DNA of 64,000 nucleotides from Aselliscus stoliczkanus. Lineage: Eukaryota; Chordata; Mammalia; Chiroptera; Hipposideridae. A program made the position numbers and the translations under genes. The stretch spans positions 84,590,501 to 84,654,500 of the forward strand of contig CM066734.1 in the NCBI GenBank assembly GCA_033961575.1, given 5' to 3'. Of the stretch, positions 10,853 through 21,844 are shown one piece after another. Position 1 is the first letter of the stretch; each line of letters begins with the position of its first letter. The notes below the pieces were generated by a model. It saw only the letters and a list, made by a program, of their open reading frames with translations. It was not told where the DNA came from and searched no databases.

Positions 10853-11317
10853 TTTTTTTTTTTTCTTCAAAAGATTTTATTGGTGAACTGGGGGAGGGGA
10901 ACAGCGTTGGGGAACCAGAGAAGGGGAACAGACAAGTTGCTGTCCTTTTGTTCTTCAGTCTAGTGGTGGAGGACATCGCTTCACTGGTCCATGTTGGCAT
11001 CATCATTGCACTCTCCTTGGGTGAGGCAGATGGGTCGCCGGCCTTTAGACAGCCGCTTACAGCGGCTCTTGGCAGCTCATATGGGCTGCTGGCTGCTCAC
11101 GCTGGCTGTTGGCCACTCACTGTAGCCTGTGGCAGCCCACTGCAGCAGGGGCTGCAGCTATGCCGTCCCCAGGGACTCACAGCAGCCCAGTTCCAGGTGG
11201 AGCTGTTGTTCACATCTTAGCTGTAGAGGGCAGTGTCACTGGACCTCATATGTGGGATCCGAACTGGGGCTGCTGTCATCCCAAGCCAGTTCTTAACCAG
11301 CACGCCACTGTGCCCTT
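10853..11317 (-). mobile_element. Long tRNA-derived SINE
   Basis: Read on the minus strand it has the tRNA-like head, then the long body seen at 57671-58121, and a tail containing AATAAAATCTT-like sequence before poly(A) (the T run at 10853). The head is diverged ('cacgccactgtgccctt' at the right edge). Internal repeats of about 15-17 bases around 'gctgctcacgctggctg' vary between copies. A weak possible TSD is aacacctgttt/aatacctttat. Open frames in this stretch are SINE shadows. Confidence 0.9.
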
Positions 11318-11391
11318 AATACCTTTATTAAGTCAGATTGGATTTCTCTGCTCAATCCTTCATTCACTTCAACCATACAATGACCACTGTA

Positions 11392-11588
11392 TGGATGACA
11401 CCATTTTTTAATGATGTCTTCAATGTTTGAACGTTCCTTTGGTCTTATAAAATAAATAAGGGTATTTTAGAATCTATCTTGTATTAATTGTGGCATTTTC
11501 TTCTTTCTGATATATTACAGCTAAAAGTATTCTCTACGTTTGGATATAAGTAACAAGCTATTTTATTTCTCTTCAATTCTAGGCTTGT
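11392..11588 (-). repeat. Right arm of inverted repeat
   Basis: Inverted partner of 9693-9897. The alignment runs from 'tggatgacaccatttttt' through 'tctaggcttgttt', where a long SINE is inserted. Beyond that SINE, 12033-12045 still shows weak inverted similarity to about 9680, so the arm may have been longer. Confidence 0.85.
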
Positions 11589-11590
11589 TT

Positions 11591-12020
11591 GTTGTTGTTT
11601 TTTTAAAGATTTTATTGGGGAATTGGGGAAGGGGAACAGATAAGTTGCTGTCTTTTTTGTTCTTCAGCCTAGTTGCGGAGGATGTTGCTTCACTGGCCCA
11701 TGTTGGTATCGTCATTGCGCTCTTCCCAGATGAGGCAGATCAAGTCGCTGGCCTCTGGATGGTCGCTCACCACGGCTACTTGCAGTTTACGCTGGCTGCT
11801 GGCCGCTCACGCTGGCTGCCGGCCACATACTGTAGCCTATGGCAGCCCACTGCAGCAGGGGCTGCAGCCTACACCGTCGCCAGGGCTCGCACAGCCCAGC
11901 TCCAGGTGGAGCTGTTGTTAGCTGTAGAGGGCAGTGTGACTGGCCCTCATATGTGGGATCCGAACCGAGGCCGCTGGCATCCCAAAACCAGCTCTTAACC
12001 AACGCGCCAATCGGCCAGCC
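11591..12020 (-). mobile_element. Long tRNA-derived SINE with TSD
   Basis: On the minus strand: head 'gggctggccgattggcgcgt', B-box 'ggttcggatcccac', the 'ccacctggagctgggctgtg' body, and tail 'ttccccaattccccaataaa'. The 12-base duplication ctaggcttgttt lies at 11579-11590 and 12021-12032. It sits 270 bases from another long SINE in the same orientation and interrupts the right arm of the inverted repeat. Open frames here are non-genic. Confidence 0.95.
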
Positions 12021-12289
12021 CTAGGCTTGTTTTTTATGAACATACCATATCATGTTTCCTGATTTTTGGCCAGCTTAATAATTTCATTCACTTGGGCCAA
12101 GTGATATGTTTGCTACATTCAATCCAGCTTTCAAAGTTTTGTAGAAAGTACTAATAAACATTTCACATGTGCCAGATTGATGGACTTTCCTGTCCTGGCT
12201 TAACTAGCGACAAGATAAATGATAACATCTGGGAAATGGTCATTATTTCCTTTCTCTATCTCATCCTTTATTGTTCCTTTCCTTTTTTT

Positions 12290-12610
12290 ATTTATCTGGT
12301 CATTTGACACACATTTATCATGTACTTACTATATCCTGGATACTCTTCTGTGTACTGAGGATTAAGCCATAAATAAAGAGAAAGTCCCAGTCCTCATAAA
12401 ACTTATATTGCAGTTGAGGGCATATAAAATTAAAATATATATAATTTCAGATCATGATAACTGCTATGGAAAAAATAAAGCGAGTGAATGGTTAAAAAGT
12501 GACTGAGGTAGGGCTTGCTGCTTTGACTCTCCTGAGGTGGTAATGTCTGAGCAGAAGCCTGAATAAAGTGAGGAACTAATAAAGTCACCAGTCTTTGGGG
12601 ACCTCAACAC
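12290..12610 (-). mobile_element. L2 LINE fossil
   Basis: The + strand reads 'catgtacttactatatcctg' and continues 'gataactgctatggaaaaaa' and 'gtctgagcagaagcctgaat', the order expected of the antisense of the L2 3' region. No coding capacity. Confidence 0.75.
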
Positions 12611-13270
12611 CTGTAACAACTTAAGCAATATTATGAATCCCTCTGGAGAAACATAAACCGGAGAGATGATTTATACTTGTTTCCTTTCTGTGCTGTTTTT
12701 TCTAAAAAGTTTAGTCATGGCCCATGGCTTCTGGAACAATGTACAGTCATGAAAACTGACAGCCAAAGGGTGGCCTAATCCCTAGCGCACCAAATAAACA
12801 TGAGTGTATTTTACACAAGTATAGTTGGTCCATTCTCTAGAATGCCAAAATGTCCTTCATCTTTTTTGTCAGGTTACCTCTGCTTGTATTTATGCCAAAT
12901 AGAATCATATATTGTAATTACTTGGAGAAAAAAAAATCCTATCTTGACCAAAGAAAGAGTAAGACAAAAGCCACCATGAAAAGCAGGGTTTACTACTCTA
13001 ATAAAGTATCTTTCCACAGGTCCCCAAATCCCTGACTATATTGTAAGAGTATCCATTCCCCATTCCTCCCCTAATCACTACCACTGCCCAAAAATAGTGG
13101 TGGGGTTTAGGTGGGTTTTTTCTCACCTTCTTTTCCAGTGTTTTTAAAACTATTTTGGATATTAAAACAAGTAAACAAACAAAAAAAATGTAGTGTTTGG
13201 TAATTTTTAAAGAAAAATTTCCTCTTCCACATCTCTGCATCATTTTTTTTTAAATCTTGGCCAGTTACAG

Positions 13271-13387
13271 GTGGCTAGCAGCAAGGAGCTCTACCCTGCC
13301 ATTAACCGAATAGAAGCTTCACTGAAAAGGATCAAGAGCTCTGTGTTTCATCAATTTAACATCCCAGCATTAGAACCAGCCAAGTAG
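13271..13387 (+). CDS. Candidate terminal coding exon, unnamed gene
   Basis: The acceptor 'ttggccagttacag' (ending 13270, after a T-rich run) opens a frame of 38 codons ending in TAG at 13385-13387. The peptide begins VASSKELYPAINRIEASLKR and closes FNIPALEPAK; the middle reads as a charged amphipathic helix. It is not in any recognised transposon. After the stop come about 400 bases of relatively G+C-rich unique sequence and an AATAAA signal, as for a real 3' UTR. The exon starts phase 0, so it needs the 28-base candidate at 8049 or another exon to join 7458. I do not recognise the family; membrane or catalytic motifs are absent in the visible part. A processed pseudogene is less likely because intron-like splice sites are present. 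Confidence 0.52.
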   Translation: MASSKELYPAINRIEASLKRIKSSVFHQFNIPALEPAK

Positions 13388-13808
13388 ACACAGCCAGGCT
13401 GCCAAGACAAACAAATAGGGTTTGGCAGAAGGGGGGGCCAGTTTCTGGAGACAGCCCTTCAGTCTAAACTTCTTAAGGAATCGGTATAAACGTGCTTTTA
13501 TTGAAAAGGTGCTGCTCCATCTAAAAAGCACAGATTCAGTTCAAACACTGCCACCTTTCACTGGTTATGTTGGCTTAAGGTGTGTGCAGCTCAGTGACTG
13601 TGCAAAACCTGCGTCACAGCTACCTGCTGCTCACTTTTTTAATCCCCAAACCAAAACGTTTGGAGCCACACTAAACACTGGCTGTTTTATCAAAAAGAAA
13701 ATAACAGTGAAGGAGGATGCTGGGCCACAGAGCCTTTCCCTGCCTCCGCCCAACCTCATCCAAATAGAAAGTTACAGTAGGTGAATAAATTATTATAGGT
13801 CCCCTCTG
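13388..13808 (+). other. Probable 3' UTR of the candidate gene
   Basis: Unique sequence, moderately G+C-rich, free of recognised repeats, running from the TAG to just past the AATAAA. The downstream 'cccctctgttcctctagcct' supplies a U/C-rich element but not a classic GU-rich one. An open frame at 13422-13784 covers most of it; I treat that as chance, but it could be coding if the TAG call is wrong. Confidence 0.45.
13784..13789 (+). terminator. Polyadenylation signal AATAAA
   Basis: Canonical hexamer about 400 bases after the stop of the candidate terminal exon. Cleavage would be expected 10-30 bases further on. Confidence 0.45.
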
Positions 13809-14009
13809 TTCCTCTAGCCTGGTGGACAGAATTTAAATTTAGTAGGGGATATCACTCCTTCATTCCTCATCCAAAGCTGGTCAGTAACCAAACATTGCTT
13901 AAAGGTTAAGTTCTTGGAGATGGTGAGGGTGTGGGGCTTAGTTTTAAAATGTACAAAAAGTGAAAATATTTTACAGAAAATTCTAAATTTTTAACTGCAA
14001 AAATTTTTG

Positions 14010-14190
14010 TATACCACCATTTGCAAATGTTTATTGAACATCTGCTCTGTGCAGAACTCTGGGTAAGGCACTGGAGGAAAGAGAATATGGCACTCACTGT
14101 CCTCAAGCAACTAGTAATCGAATTCAGTCTAATACTTTTGGCAACAATTATAGACAAAAATTGCAACAGTTTGAAAGTCTGAAAGATTTG
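14010..14190 (-). mobile_element. L2 LINE 3'-end fossil
   Basis: 'aatgtttattgaacatctgc' followed by 'tctgtgcagaactctgggta' and 'ctgtcctcaagcaact' is the reverse complement of the conserved L2 3' terminus. Confidence 0.75.
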
Positions 14191-14429
14191 GGTTCCCAAG
14201 AATGTGCAGAAAGAATCTCTGTAAACTAATGTACCGGAATTCCAGGAGCCAGTTTGGAAAGGTGGACTCGTTACTTAATGTTCAAACTGCATAACCTTCA
14301 TCCTAGAAGTTTTAGGTGTTTATTTAAGCTGTGTGTTACCATCAGAGTATTCAAGTATTCACAGTAACAATCAGCCACCATCACAGGAGTGGAAGAAATA
14401 TTTCATTCTTCCATCCTCTAAGTACTGGG

Positions 14430-14998
14430 CTTTTGGATGTACCAAGCACTCCCTTCATGGCATGGGGAATATGATGGTAAATAACACAGAAAAAGCCCCC
14501 ATCCTCATCAAGCTTACAACCCAGATCAGGAGAAAGCATATTAATAAGTAAATAAATGAACAATATTGCTCAATAACAATTACGATGATAAAAATTAGCC
14601 TGAGTCCAAGGAAGAACTAGGGGAGAGAGAGGCAAGTATTGGGAGGACTTTGTTAAGACAGGGTAGTCTGGGGAAGCTTGTCTGCAGAAGCAGTACCTGA
14701 GCAAAGATCTGTAGGATCAAAAGGAGCCAACCATGTAGAAGGAGGGCTGGCAGAGGGAGCAGCAAGAGCAAGAAACAAGAGTTCCAGGAAGAATGAGAAG
14801 GCCAATGTGCCTGAAATGTAGTCAACCAGGGCAGAATGGCAAGACTAGGGGTCAATCTCAGCCAAGGCACCGATCATGGAAGTCCTTGTCCACCATAGAA
14901 AGCGGTTTGGATTTAATTCTGAGACTACTGGGGTGGGAGGCTTAAAGAAAAGGGCCGGGGTGGTGGTGGCATGATATGATTTACTAATTTTTAAAAGC
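14430..14998 (-). mobile_element. L2 LINE fossil
   Basis: Antisense L2 in order: 'ccatcctcatcaagcttaca' near 14500, 'aaagatctgtaggatcaaaa', 'tttggatttaattctgagac' near 14908, ending at 'gcatgatatgatttac'. Coding capacity lost. Confidence 0.75.
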
Positions 14999-14999
14999 T

Positions 15000-15735
15000 G
15001 CATTTATTCATCCAAATATTTGTTGAGCATTTACTATATTCTAGATCCCGGGGGCTATAGAAATGAACAACAACAACAACAACGAAATAGAATAAAGCAA
15101 AATCTCTACCTACTTAAAACGGGAACATGGACCAGACATTCCAAAGGCAATTAACACAAAGCAAACAAACAATTGTAATATGTCAAGTGTTGAAAACTTC
15201 TAAAGAAAGAATGAAGAATACTATGATGGGAGGTACTATTTCAGACTGGTTGTTTGGGGAAAGTCTCTGTCTGAGTGACAGAGACCTGGGGAGAAAGTGC
15301 AGGCAGTCAGATCGAAGGTTCAGAAAGGCAGCACGCTTGGCTTGTGTCTGGCAATGTGGCCTGGGGGCGGATGAAGGAAAGGTTACAAAGGTAGGTAGCC
15401 TGTGGCAGAGTCATTGCTGCCTGCAGGGGCCACAGTAATTTGGATTATATGCTGAATGACAGGCACACCACTGCACAGTTCTGAGCAGAGGAATGACAAT
15501 TTGATTTGTATTATGAAAGTACTGTTCTGACCGCTGGGTGGAGAAAAGAGGGTAGGAAAACAGGATACATGCAGGGAATCCTGTTAAGAGCACAGGCGAT
15601 CTGAATGGCTTGGTCGGAGGAAATGTTCAGATTCTGGACATATTTGAAGGCAGAGCTGACAGAATTTGCTGGTGGATAGGATGTGGGGGTGAGAAAGGGG
15701 ACGAGCCTTGAAGGATGATTCTAAAGTTTTTGTTT
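15000..15735 (-). mobile_element. L2 LINE fossil
   Basis: A second antisense L2 directly abuts the first, starting from its own 3' end 'caaatatttgttgagcattt' and continuing through 'gcagaggaatgacaatttga' near 15484 to 'ttctggacatatttgaaggc' near 15631. Two adjacent same-orientation L2 copies are visible because the 3'-end motif recurs. An imperfect (CAA)n run lies at 15068-15082. Confidence 0.75.
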
Positions 15736-15924
15736 GTCTTGGAGACAATGTTTTTTCCTACTTAGCCTTCTATGTTTCTTATATCTTTTATGGATTCCAT
15801 TTAATCTTATGTTATTTATCCACCCACATTCTGTCCTTGGCCATCTTCTCTTCTCTGTGTATATACTCTTTCTGGACAATTCTATTTACACCCATTGCTC
15901 CATCTGTAGCTGTATACAATGATT

Positions 15925-16150
15925 CCCAAAGTAATAGAGTGGGGAAAGGATGTACTTTTGGGTCAGATAGACCTACCTAGATTCAACTTGCAGCTGTGTG
16001 ATCTTAGGTCAAATGTGTGACCTCTCGGAATCTGCTTCCTCACTTGTCAATTTCAGATGGTAATATCTCAGGGAATACTAAAATAATGAAATACATTATG
16101 CTAAAAAACTTATTGTACCTCAGGCACAGTTAAGTACTCAAACATTGTTT
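15925..16150 (+). mobile_element. MIR SINE fossil
   Basis: MIR landmarks in order: 'cagctgtgtgatcttaggtc' near 15992, 'cttcctcacttgtcaatttc', and the tail 'ctcaggcacagttaagtact' near 16120. Confidence 0.75.
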
Positions 16151-16379
16151 TAAGGTTATGCTTTATTCTGTTTTAATCTCTGTCTCCAGCTCAAAGCCCC
16201 TTCATAAAAGCTTGCTGTTCTCTATTTTCACAGAGTCACCAATACCTGAAGGACACCCTAGGGTCCTTCAGCCTCTTCAAGACCAATTTCCATTTGCCAA
16301 GTCAGCAGATTTAAATTCCTAGAAATCTCATGATTTCATTTTCCCCTGTTAATCCGATACTTAGCTAGTACCCCCAGAA

Positions 16380-17020
16380 TCTGCTGAACACCATCTCAGG
16401 CGTTACTACTACAACCTTATCTCAGGTCACATCACTTCTCACTGAATCTATTCATATACCTTCTGACTTCTCCCAAGGGCTGTCCCAGTGATTCCCATAA
16501 AATGCAAGATTATATCACTCCTTATAAAAAATTTATGAATGGCTTCCTATCATTTCAATAATATCCAAATTTGTTAGTATGTACTCAAGATACACTGGTG
16601 TCAGCCCCACTGTAGATCTCCAACTTACTCTCCTCCATTATCCCATCTTTATATTCTTACAACTTAAAAGAGTCATACTGTCCTATTCCATGATTCGTCC
16701 CATGCTATTTCCTGTCACTAAAATGTGTTCATTCCTGTCAGCTCTCCTAATTCTATACCTGCTTGTCTTTTAAGTTAAAGACTTACCTCCTTTGAAACAT
16801 CTTCACAGAATGTGTCCCAAGATAAGTTGATATCCCTTTGAGGTGATGCCATAGAGCACATTTGCATCTCTTGATCACTGTCCTCACTATATCTCATTGT
16901 GGTTATTTGCTTGCATGTGTAGTGCCCCCAGCTAGTCTGCCAGAATAATTTGCAACTCGTCTTTATATCCTCAATACTTACCACTTCACAGCAACTCTGC
17001 AACCCAATTACACAGGAGTC
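16380..17020 (+). mobile_element. L2 LINE fossil (sense)
   Basis: Sense L2 text: 'tatgaatggcttcctatcat' near 16533, 'caacttactctcctccatta', 'acttacctcctttgaaacat' near 16781 and 'tttatatcctcaatacttac' at the end. Frames are broken by many stops. Confidence 0.65.
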
Positions 17021-18295
17021 AAAGAGACTAAGCTATATCCCAACATTGCATGGCCTGTATTATCAAAGAAAAGAAAGTTATGAACTCTGGTCCATTTTGC
17101 TCCAATAGCCTACCTTCTCAAAATCAGAACCATATAAAGATATTATTTTAATAATCCTTCAAATATTTGCAGAGTTTGAAAAATTTATTTCTGCAGAGCT
17201 CAAGGAAAGTCTTCATTATATTTAAAAATAGTCAAATGATAAATTATTTTAGGTCCCTTCATTTACAAACTCAACAACAAAAAAATTACTCAATATACAG
17301 AGTAAGAAACTGGTCAACAAAATCTCACAATTATCATGGTTATGATGCTGATTGAATTTCAAATTTTTCACTGTAATCATCACCCAAAATTTATAGGAGT
17401 CTTAGGGAACAATAATACATCAGGGCAATAGCCAAAATTTATTTTCAAATACAAACATGTTAATGCAAAATATTACACAATTATTTCAGCTCATTGTTTT
17501 AGTTTTTTTTAAGTACCTCATAATTTTACTAAATTACCCACATTGCAATTATGTAAATGAGGAACTAGAAATATCAGTTATCTCCGAACCTAGCCATATT
17601 TAAATGACAGATATAGAATAAGAATTAATGATTAATAAACTCATTATCCAAATACAAAAAGTGATGTAATACTTTCTTTTAAGGTTTAAATAATGCCTTA
17701 GGAAAATCGTATAATTTCTGTCAGACACTACTACATAAAACAGTTCCTAACAAAGTTAAACTAATAATGTTAAAATATACATGTATTAAAAAGCAAGCAC
17801 ACAAATGAACAAACTTAAATCATCCTGACGTGGCTCACTGCTTATTTTGTCAATCCACATTACACGATCTCCTCCCTTCAACTGCCAGTCATACTTTTAA
17901 GTTAAACTACATCTCATTTACTTTTCCTATTTAGGGGAGAAAGCAGTCTCCTAGGTTTCAATACAAACATAGCTCAGCATCTTTCTTACCATGAATAATC
18001 ATTAGATAATTGTTCATAATTTTCCATATACAATTTCCTAAAGTACATACAATTATAAATCATACTACAATCATTATTTAAACCCTGCACATCAATCATT
18101 ATGCGTTTAACAAATTAGCACTCTTGCCCCCCCTAGTGGATGACTAAATTTTAAAATGCGTTTGTTTTTCCCAGAAAGGTAAAAATTAAGCCTACAGTGT
18201 ATGCATATATATTTAGAAATATGCTTAGAATACAGATATAGTAATAATTAACCAGATAATGGTACAGTCCCAGAGGCTCAAGAATACTGACATGA
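17021..18295. other. Unassigned AT-rich stretch
   Basis: No exon, RNA gene or recognised mobile element seen. Confidence 0.5.
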
Positions 18296-18299
18296 AGAT

Positions 18300-18510
18300 G
18301 CCATATTAGAATGAAAAGAGATGGTTGAATTCCAACTCCAACCCATAGGAGCAATGCAATTTCAGGCTAATGGTTTAACATCTGAGGCTCCACTTCACCA
18401 TCTCTAAAATGAGGCTGATAATAGTTACTTTATATGTTTCTCATGAGAATTAAGAGGTACCATATGTGAAGTGCCTTGCACTGTACTTGGCACACATTCG
18501 ACCATTAATA
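18300..18510 (+). mobile_element. MIR SINE fossil
   Basis: 'gaattccaactccaacccat', 'catctctaaaatgaggctga', 'gagaattaagaggtac' and 'gtgccttgcactgtacttgg' follow MIR order. Confidence 0.75.
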
Positions 18511-18519
18511 AAATCAGCT

Positions 18520-18675
18520 TCCTTTCCTCTTTATTGCTGTCTTACCACTCACATCTCAATGGTTGGCATACACCAGTCTCTCAGACATGCCCCTTCCAAG
18601 TATTCTCCCAATGTGCCATATTTTTTGAGATACGCTTTCCCAGAGAAGACTTCCAATTTGTGTTCAAGGTGATAA
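18520..18675 (+). mobile_element. Possible L2 fossil
   Basis: Sense L2-like pyrimidine-rich text ('ttgctgtcttaccactcaca', 'cgctttcccagagaagactt'). Weak. Confidence 0.35.
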
Positions 18676-19029
18676 AAACAGGAACTTAGGAAAAGTTCAC
18701 ACTCAGTATCATTTTAGTCTAGGCTGGTGTTGGCTCTCCTGTTGGCTTTATTCTGAATCACAACTCTAGCATATCCTCTGAATTATTTGCCTGGCCACAG
18801 GCAAAACGGCTTAGCTACACTGGCTTTGTTTCCCCATCTCTCAGACAGACTCTCTAATTGCCACTTTCATCTCAGGGATACAATGAGGATTACCAGGGCA
18901 ATTTTTTTTCAGAAATTCCTTTAACTTTCAAAGAAGAAAATAAATTAATTAAAAAAACTATATAACACTAAGCACTTTTTAAAATGATACCCATTCCCCT
19001 ATACGAGTATATCCATGACTTAGAGCAGT

Positions 19030-20440
19030 GGTTCTCCAAGTTCGATCTGTAAACCACTGGGGATCCTGAAACCCATTCTCTTAAAGGGGTCAGCAAGCTC
19101 AAATCTATTCTCATCTTAATATGCACATGTCTTTGCCTTTTTCACTGTGTTGATATTTATACTGATGGTGCAAAAGTAATGGTGAGTGAAACTTTTGGCA
19201 CCTTAGCATGAATCTAGGCAGTGGTACCCAACTGTAAAAGTAGTCATTATATTCTTTACCTCCACACACTTACAGTAGTAATAATAATTTTCTAAAAGCC
19301 AGTTGAACTTAACAATGTCCTGATAAAGCAATAAGAATGAACTTTATTAAATCTTTAGGCTTAAGTACAAAATTCTTAATTTTCTGTGACACAAATGGGA
19401 AGTGCACAAACATATCACACTTCTGCTAAATACCAAAATACAAGGGACAGATCACTTATGCAGTTGTTTGAGGTATGACTTGAACTAGCCCCCTTTTTTC
19501 ATGGAATACTATTTTCACTTGATAGAACAACATAAATTATAGTTATTCAAACTTGGGTATTTGGCAAACATCTTGTAAATGAATGAAGCAAACCTGCATT
19601 TTCAAGGAAAACAAGTGACAGGGTTCATTGCCAATGATCAAATTCAAGCTTTCAAGCAAAAATTAGAATTTTGGAGTAGTTGTATCTTCCACTGTGAGCT
19701 TGACAGCCTGCCAACAATAAAATACTTTTTTCTGATTTGATCTATGAATATATTAATGAATGTTTATATTGTAATATTTCATAAGTCAGTGAACCAGTAT
19801 TTTCCAAATGACCAATGCATGAAATTACAAAATCATACATGACTAAATGATTCACTGAAAGTGCAACATGGGTTTTAATGTTGCAAAAATATTTGATATG
19901 GTTTCAGATTCCAGAGTACAAAAATATTTGATATGGTTTCAGATTCCACATTGCAACTAACCCTTAAAATGCTACCATTTGTTGAGCTTAAGTATAGGAT
20001 AAAAGAGTATTCTCTATTATCTGAAAAGGTATTAAAATACTTCTTTCTTTTCTGATTGCACATGTTTAAAACCAAATTTTCTTTATAGACTTCAACCAAA
20101 ACATATTAAAAAGCAAAAGCAGATGTGAAAACCCTGTAGTCTTCTATTAAGCCAGATATTTAAAAGGTTTGCAAAAATGAAAACCAATGCCATCCTTTTT
20201 TCTAATTTTTTTAATTTTTGAAAGTACAGATAGGTTTTTTTTGTAAAGTTATTTATGTTAACATACAAGTTTATTGTTATTTTAAATAAATTCATAAGTC
20301 ATTTTTTAAAAACATTTTCTCAGCTTTAGTTTCTAATACGATAAATGTTGATAGCCATAACCCATAAAAACAAAATCTTTGAGGTCTTCAGCAATTTTTC
20401 AAAATATAAGTTTCAAGGTCAAAATTTTGAGAACCACTGC
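19030..20440 (+). mobile_element. hAT-Charlie DNA transposon copy, non-functional
   Basis: The ends are inverted: 'cagtggttctcc' at the left and 'gagaaccactg' at the right, the Charlie/hAT terminal motif. The interior between about 19330 and 20190 resembles, on the + strand, the C-terminal half of a hAT transposase (remembered family landmarks: 'gaaccagtattttccaaatg' near 19791, 'cttcaaccaaaaca' near 20090, 'tctattaagccagatattta' near 20143), but stops and indels occur throughout. At 1.4 kb the copy lacks the N-terminal region. An 8-base TSD is not clear (acttagag versus ccttgaga). The 'tgatggtgcaaaagtaatgg' near 19162 belongs to this element and is not a separate MADE1 MITE. Confidence 0.8.
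19884..19948 (+). repeat. 35-base tandem duplication inside the hAT copy
   Basis: Thirty bases beginning 'caaaaatatttgatatggtt' occur at 19884-19913 and again, identical, at 19919-19948, a period of 35. Identity between the units implies that the duplication is much younger than the decayed transposon around it. Confidence 0.95.
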
Positions 20441-20442
20441 CT

Positions 20443-21470
20443 TGAGAAACCAAGATACTCCTACTGTAAAAGGCTATCAGTAGAGACCACTTCTCCTGCA
20501 GTTTGAAGCTGAAATGTCAAAAACTAAGCGACATAAAGCAGATGCTTAAAATTCCTAAGATAAACACAAGGAAGACCTAAAAATGAGAACTTAGTTTCAA
20601 AAAGTGATATACTTTCACATCTGGAAATCCTGGTCCAGGAAAAAATGAGATGGGGCTTGACAATATAAATGACAAACAGAAGGAGTAATAATGTTTTTAT
20701 AAATAGTCTGATATTCATATATTCTCAATTCCACTGCATCTCTTGTTTTTGTCAAGGTCAAAATTTCATGCCCCATAGGAGAAAAGAAGCTTATAAAAAA
20801 CAAACTACATAATGATCATTGTTTCTTCTGAAAATAAAATGTTATTCTCTGCTACTGTAGAATATATGCCAAATACAGAAAGATCCCTGATAAAATATCT
20901 TTAATAACATGCAAAGAAATTCAATGTAGGTTTATACAGTATAGTAAGGACACATAAACAGTACTTTTCAACATAAAAGTTACTCATAAGTTTTTCCTTC
21001 CATGTAAAGCAGTTTGTTTTCTTACTATTTTCACCAAAATAGGCTAATTAACCTACCAGCTCATGTTATAAATTCTTTTAAAGTTAAGAATTTAACAATG
21101 TCATCTTGTTCCCTACCCAATATATATTTTTAAAAAGGTATTAACATTGGATTCCATTCAAGGGAAGTACTGTTTCTTTCATTTTTCAGTTCTACTGAAT
21201 CCCCAATGTAAAGCAGAAAAATCGGTGTTGGGCTAGTGAGTTTTCTCATGGGAATAAATACTGGATATGCCACACAGAAGACAGGTAAAATGAAGTATAA
21301 AATTAATTCTTTATAAATACCCCAAATTGACAGTTATAGAATGACTTAAGTGCCTCAGGAAACATTTGCTAATGATTTGTTTTGTGTTAAGATATTGGTC
21401 AATTTGAGGTCCTCAAACTTAATTGTAATATTTAATGATGATGAATATGAGTGAGGAAGAAATTCATCTA
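20443..21470. other. Unassigned AT-rich stretch
   Basis: No supported gene or recognised repeat. Confidence 0.5.
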
Positions 21471-21482
21471 AAAATTAGCATA

Positions 21483-21844
21483 CATTAGGGTCTGCCGAGT
21501 GGCTCAGTTGGTTAAGAGTTTGCTTAAGAGCACCAGCTCTGAGCTACAAGGTTGCTGGTTCGATTCCCACATAGACCAATGAGCCTTGCTGGAGCCGTGC
21601 CCAAGCGAGCTGCCACTGAGCTTCCAACAGGGGGCAGGATGGCTCAGCTGGTGAGAGCATGTGCTTCGAATGACAAGATTGCCTGTTCAATGGTGAGCTA
21701 AGCCCACCTGCATTTGGCATTGAACTCGACACCTTGAGCTGAGCTGCCGCCCGCATGGCTCAGCGGATAGAGTGTGTGCTCTTAACAGCAAGGTTGCCAG
21801 TTTGACTCCCGCATAGAAAATAAATAAAATAAATAAACAAAATA
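21483..21844 (+). mobile_element. Trimeric tRNA-derived SINE with TSD
   Basis: Three tRNA-like modules lie head to tail: one from about 21490 ('gagtggctcagttggttaag', B-box 'ggttcgattcccac'), one from about 21632 ('aggatggctcagctggtgag') and one from about 21748 ('cccgcatggctcagcggata', B-box-like 'agtttgactcccgca'). The tail is A-rich with AAATA units. A perfect 12-base duplication, aaaattagcata, flanks it at 21471-21482 and 21845-21856. The TSD spans all three modules, so the trimer moved as one unit. Open frames here are shadows. Confidence 0.93.

Noticed and set aside
10948..12024. Several open frames of 60-152 codons on both strands
   Set aside because: They lie in two long SINEs and repeat again at 57639-58085. 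They are shadows of the SINE body, not genes.
13422..13784. 120-codon + strand open frame
   Set aside because: It overlaps the likely 3' UTR of the terminal exon and has no recognised similarity; kept as UTR.
19160..19210. MADE1/Hsmar1 MITE suggested by 'ggtgcaaaagtaatgg'
   Set aside because: The phrase sits in the body of the hAT-Charlie copy, with no mariner TIR partner or TA duplication.
21490..21815. tRNA genes
   Set aside because: A- and B-box remnants are present but the modules lie within a TSD-flanked SINE and do not form clean cloverleaf arms.
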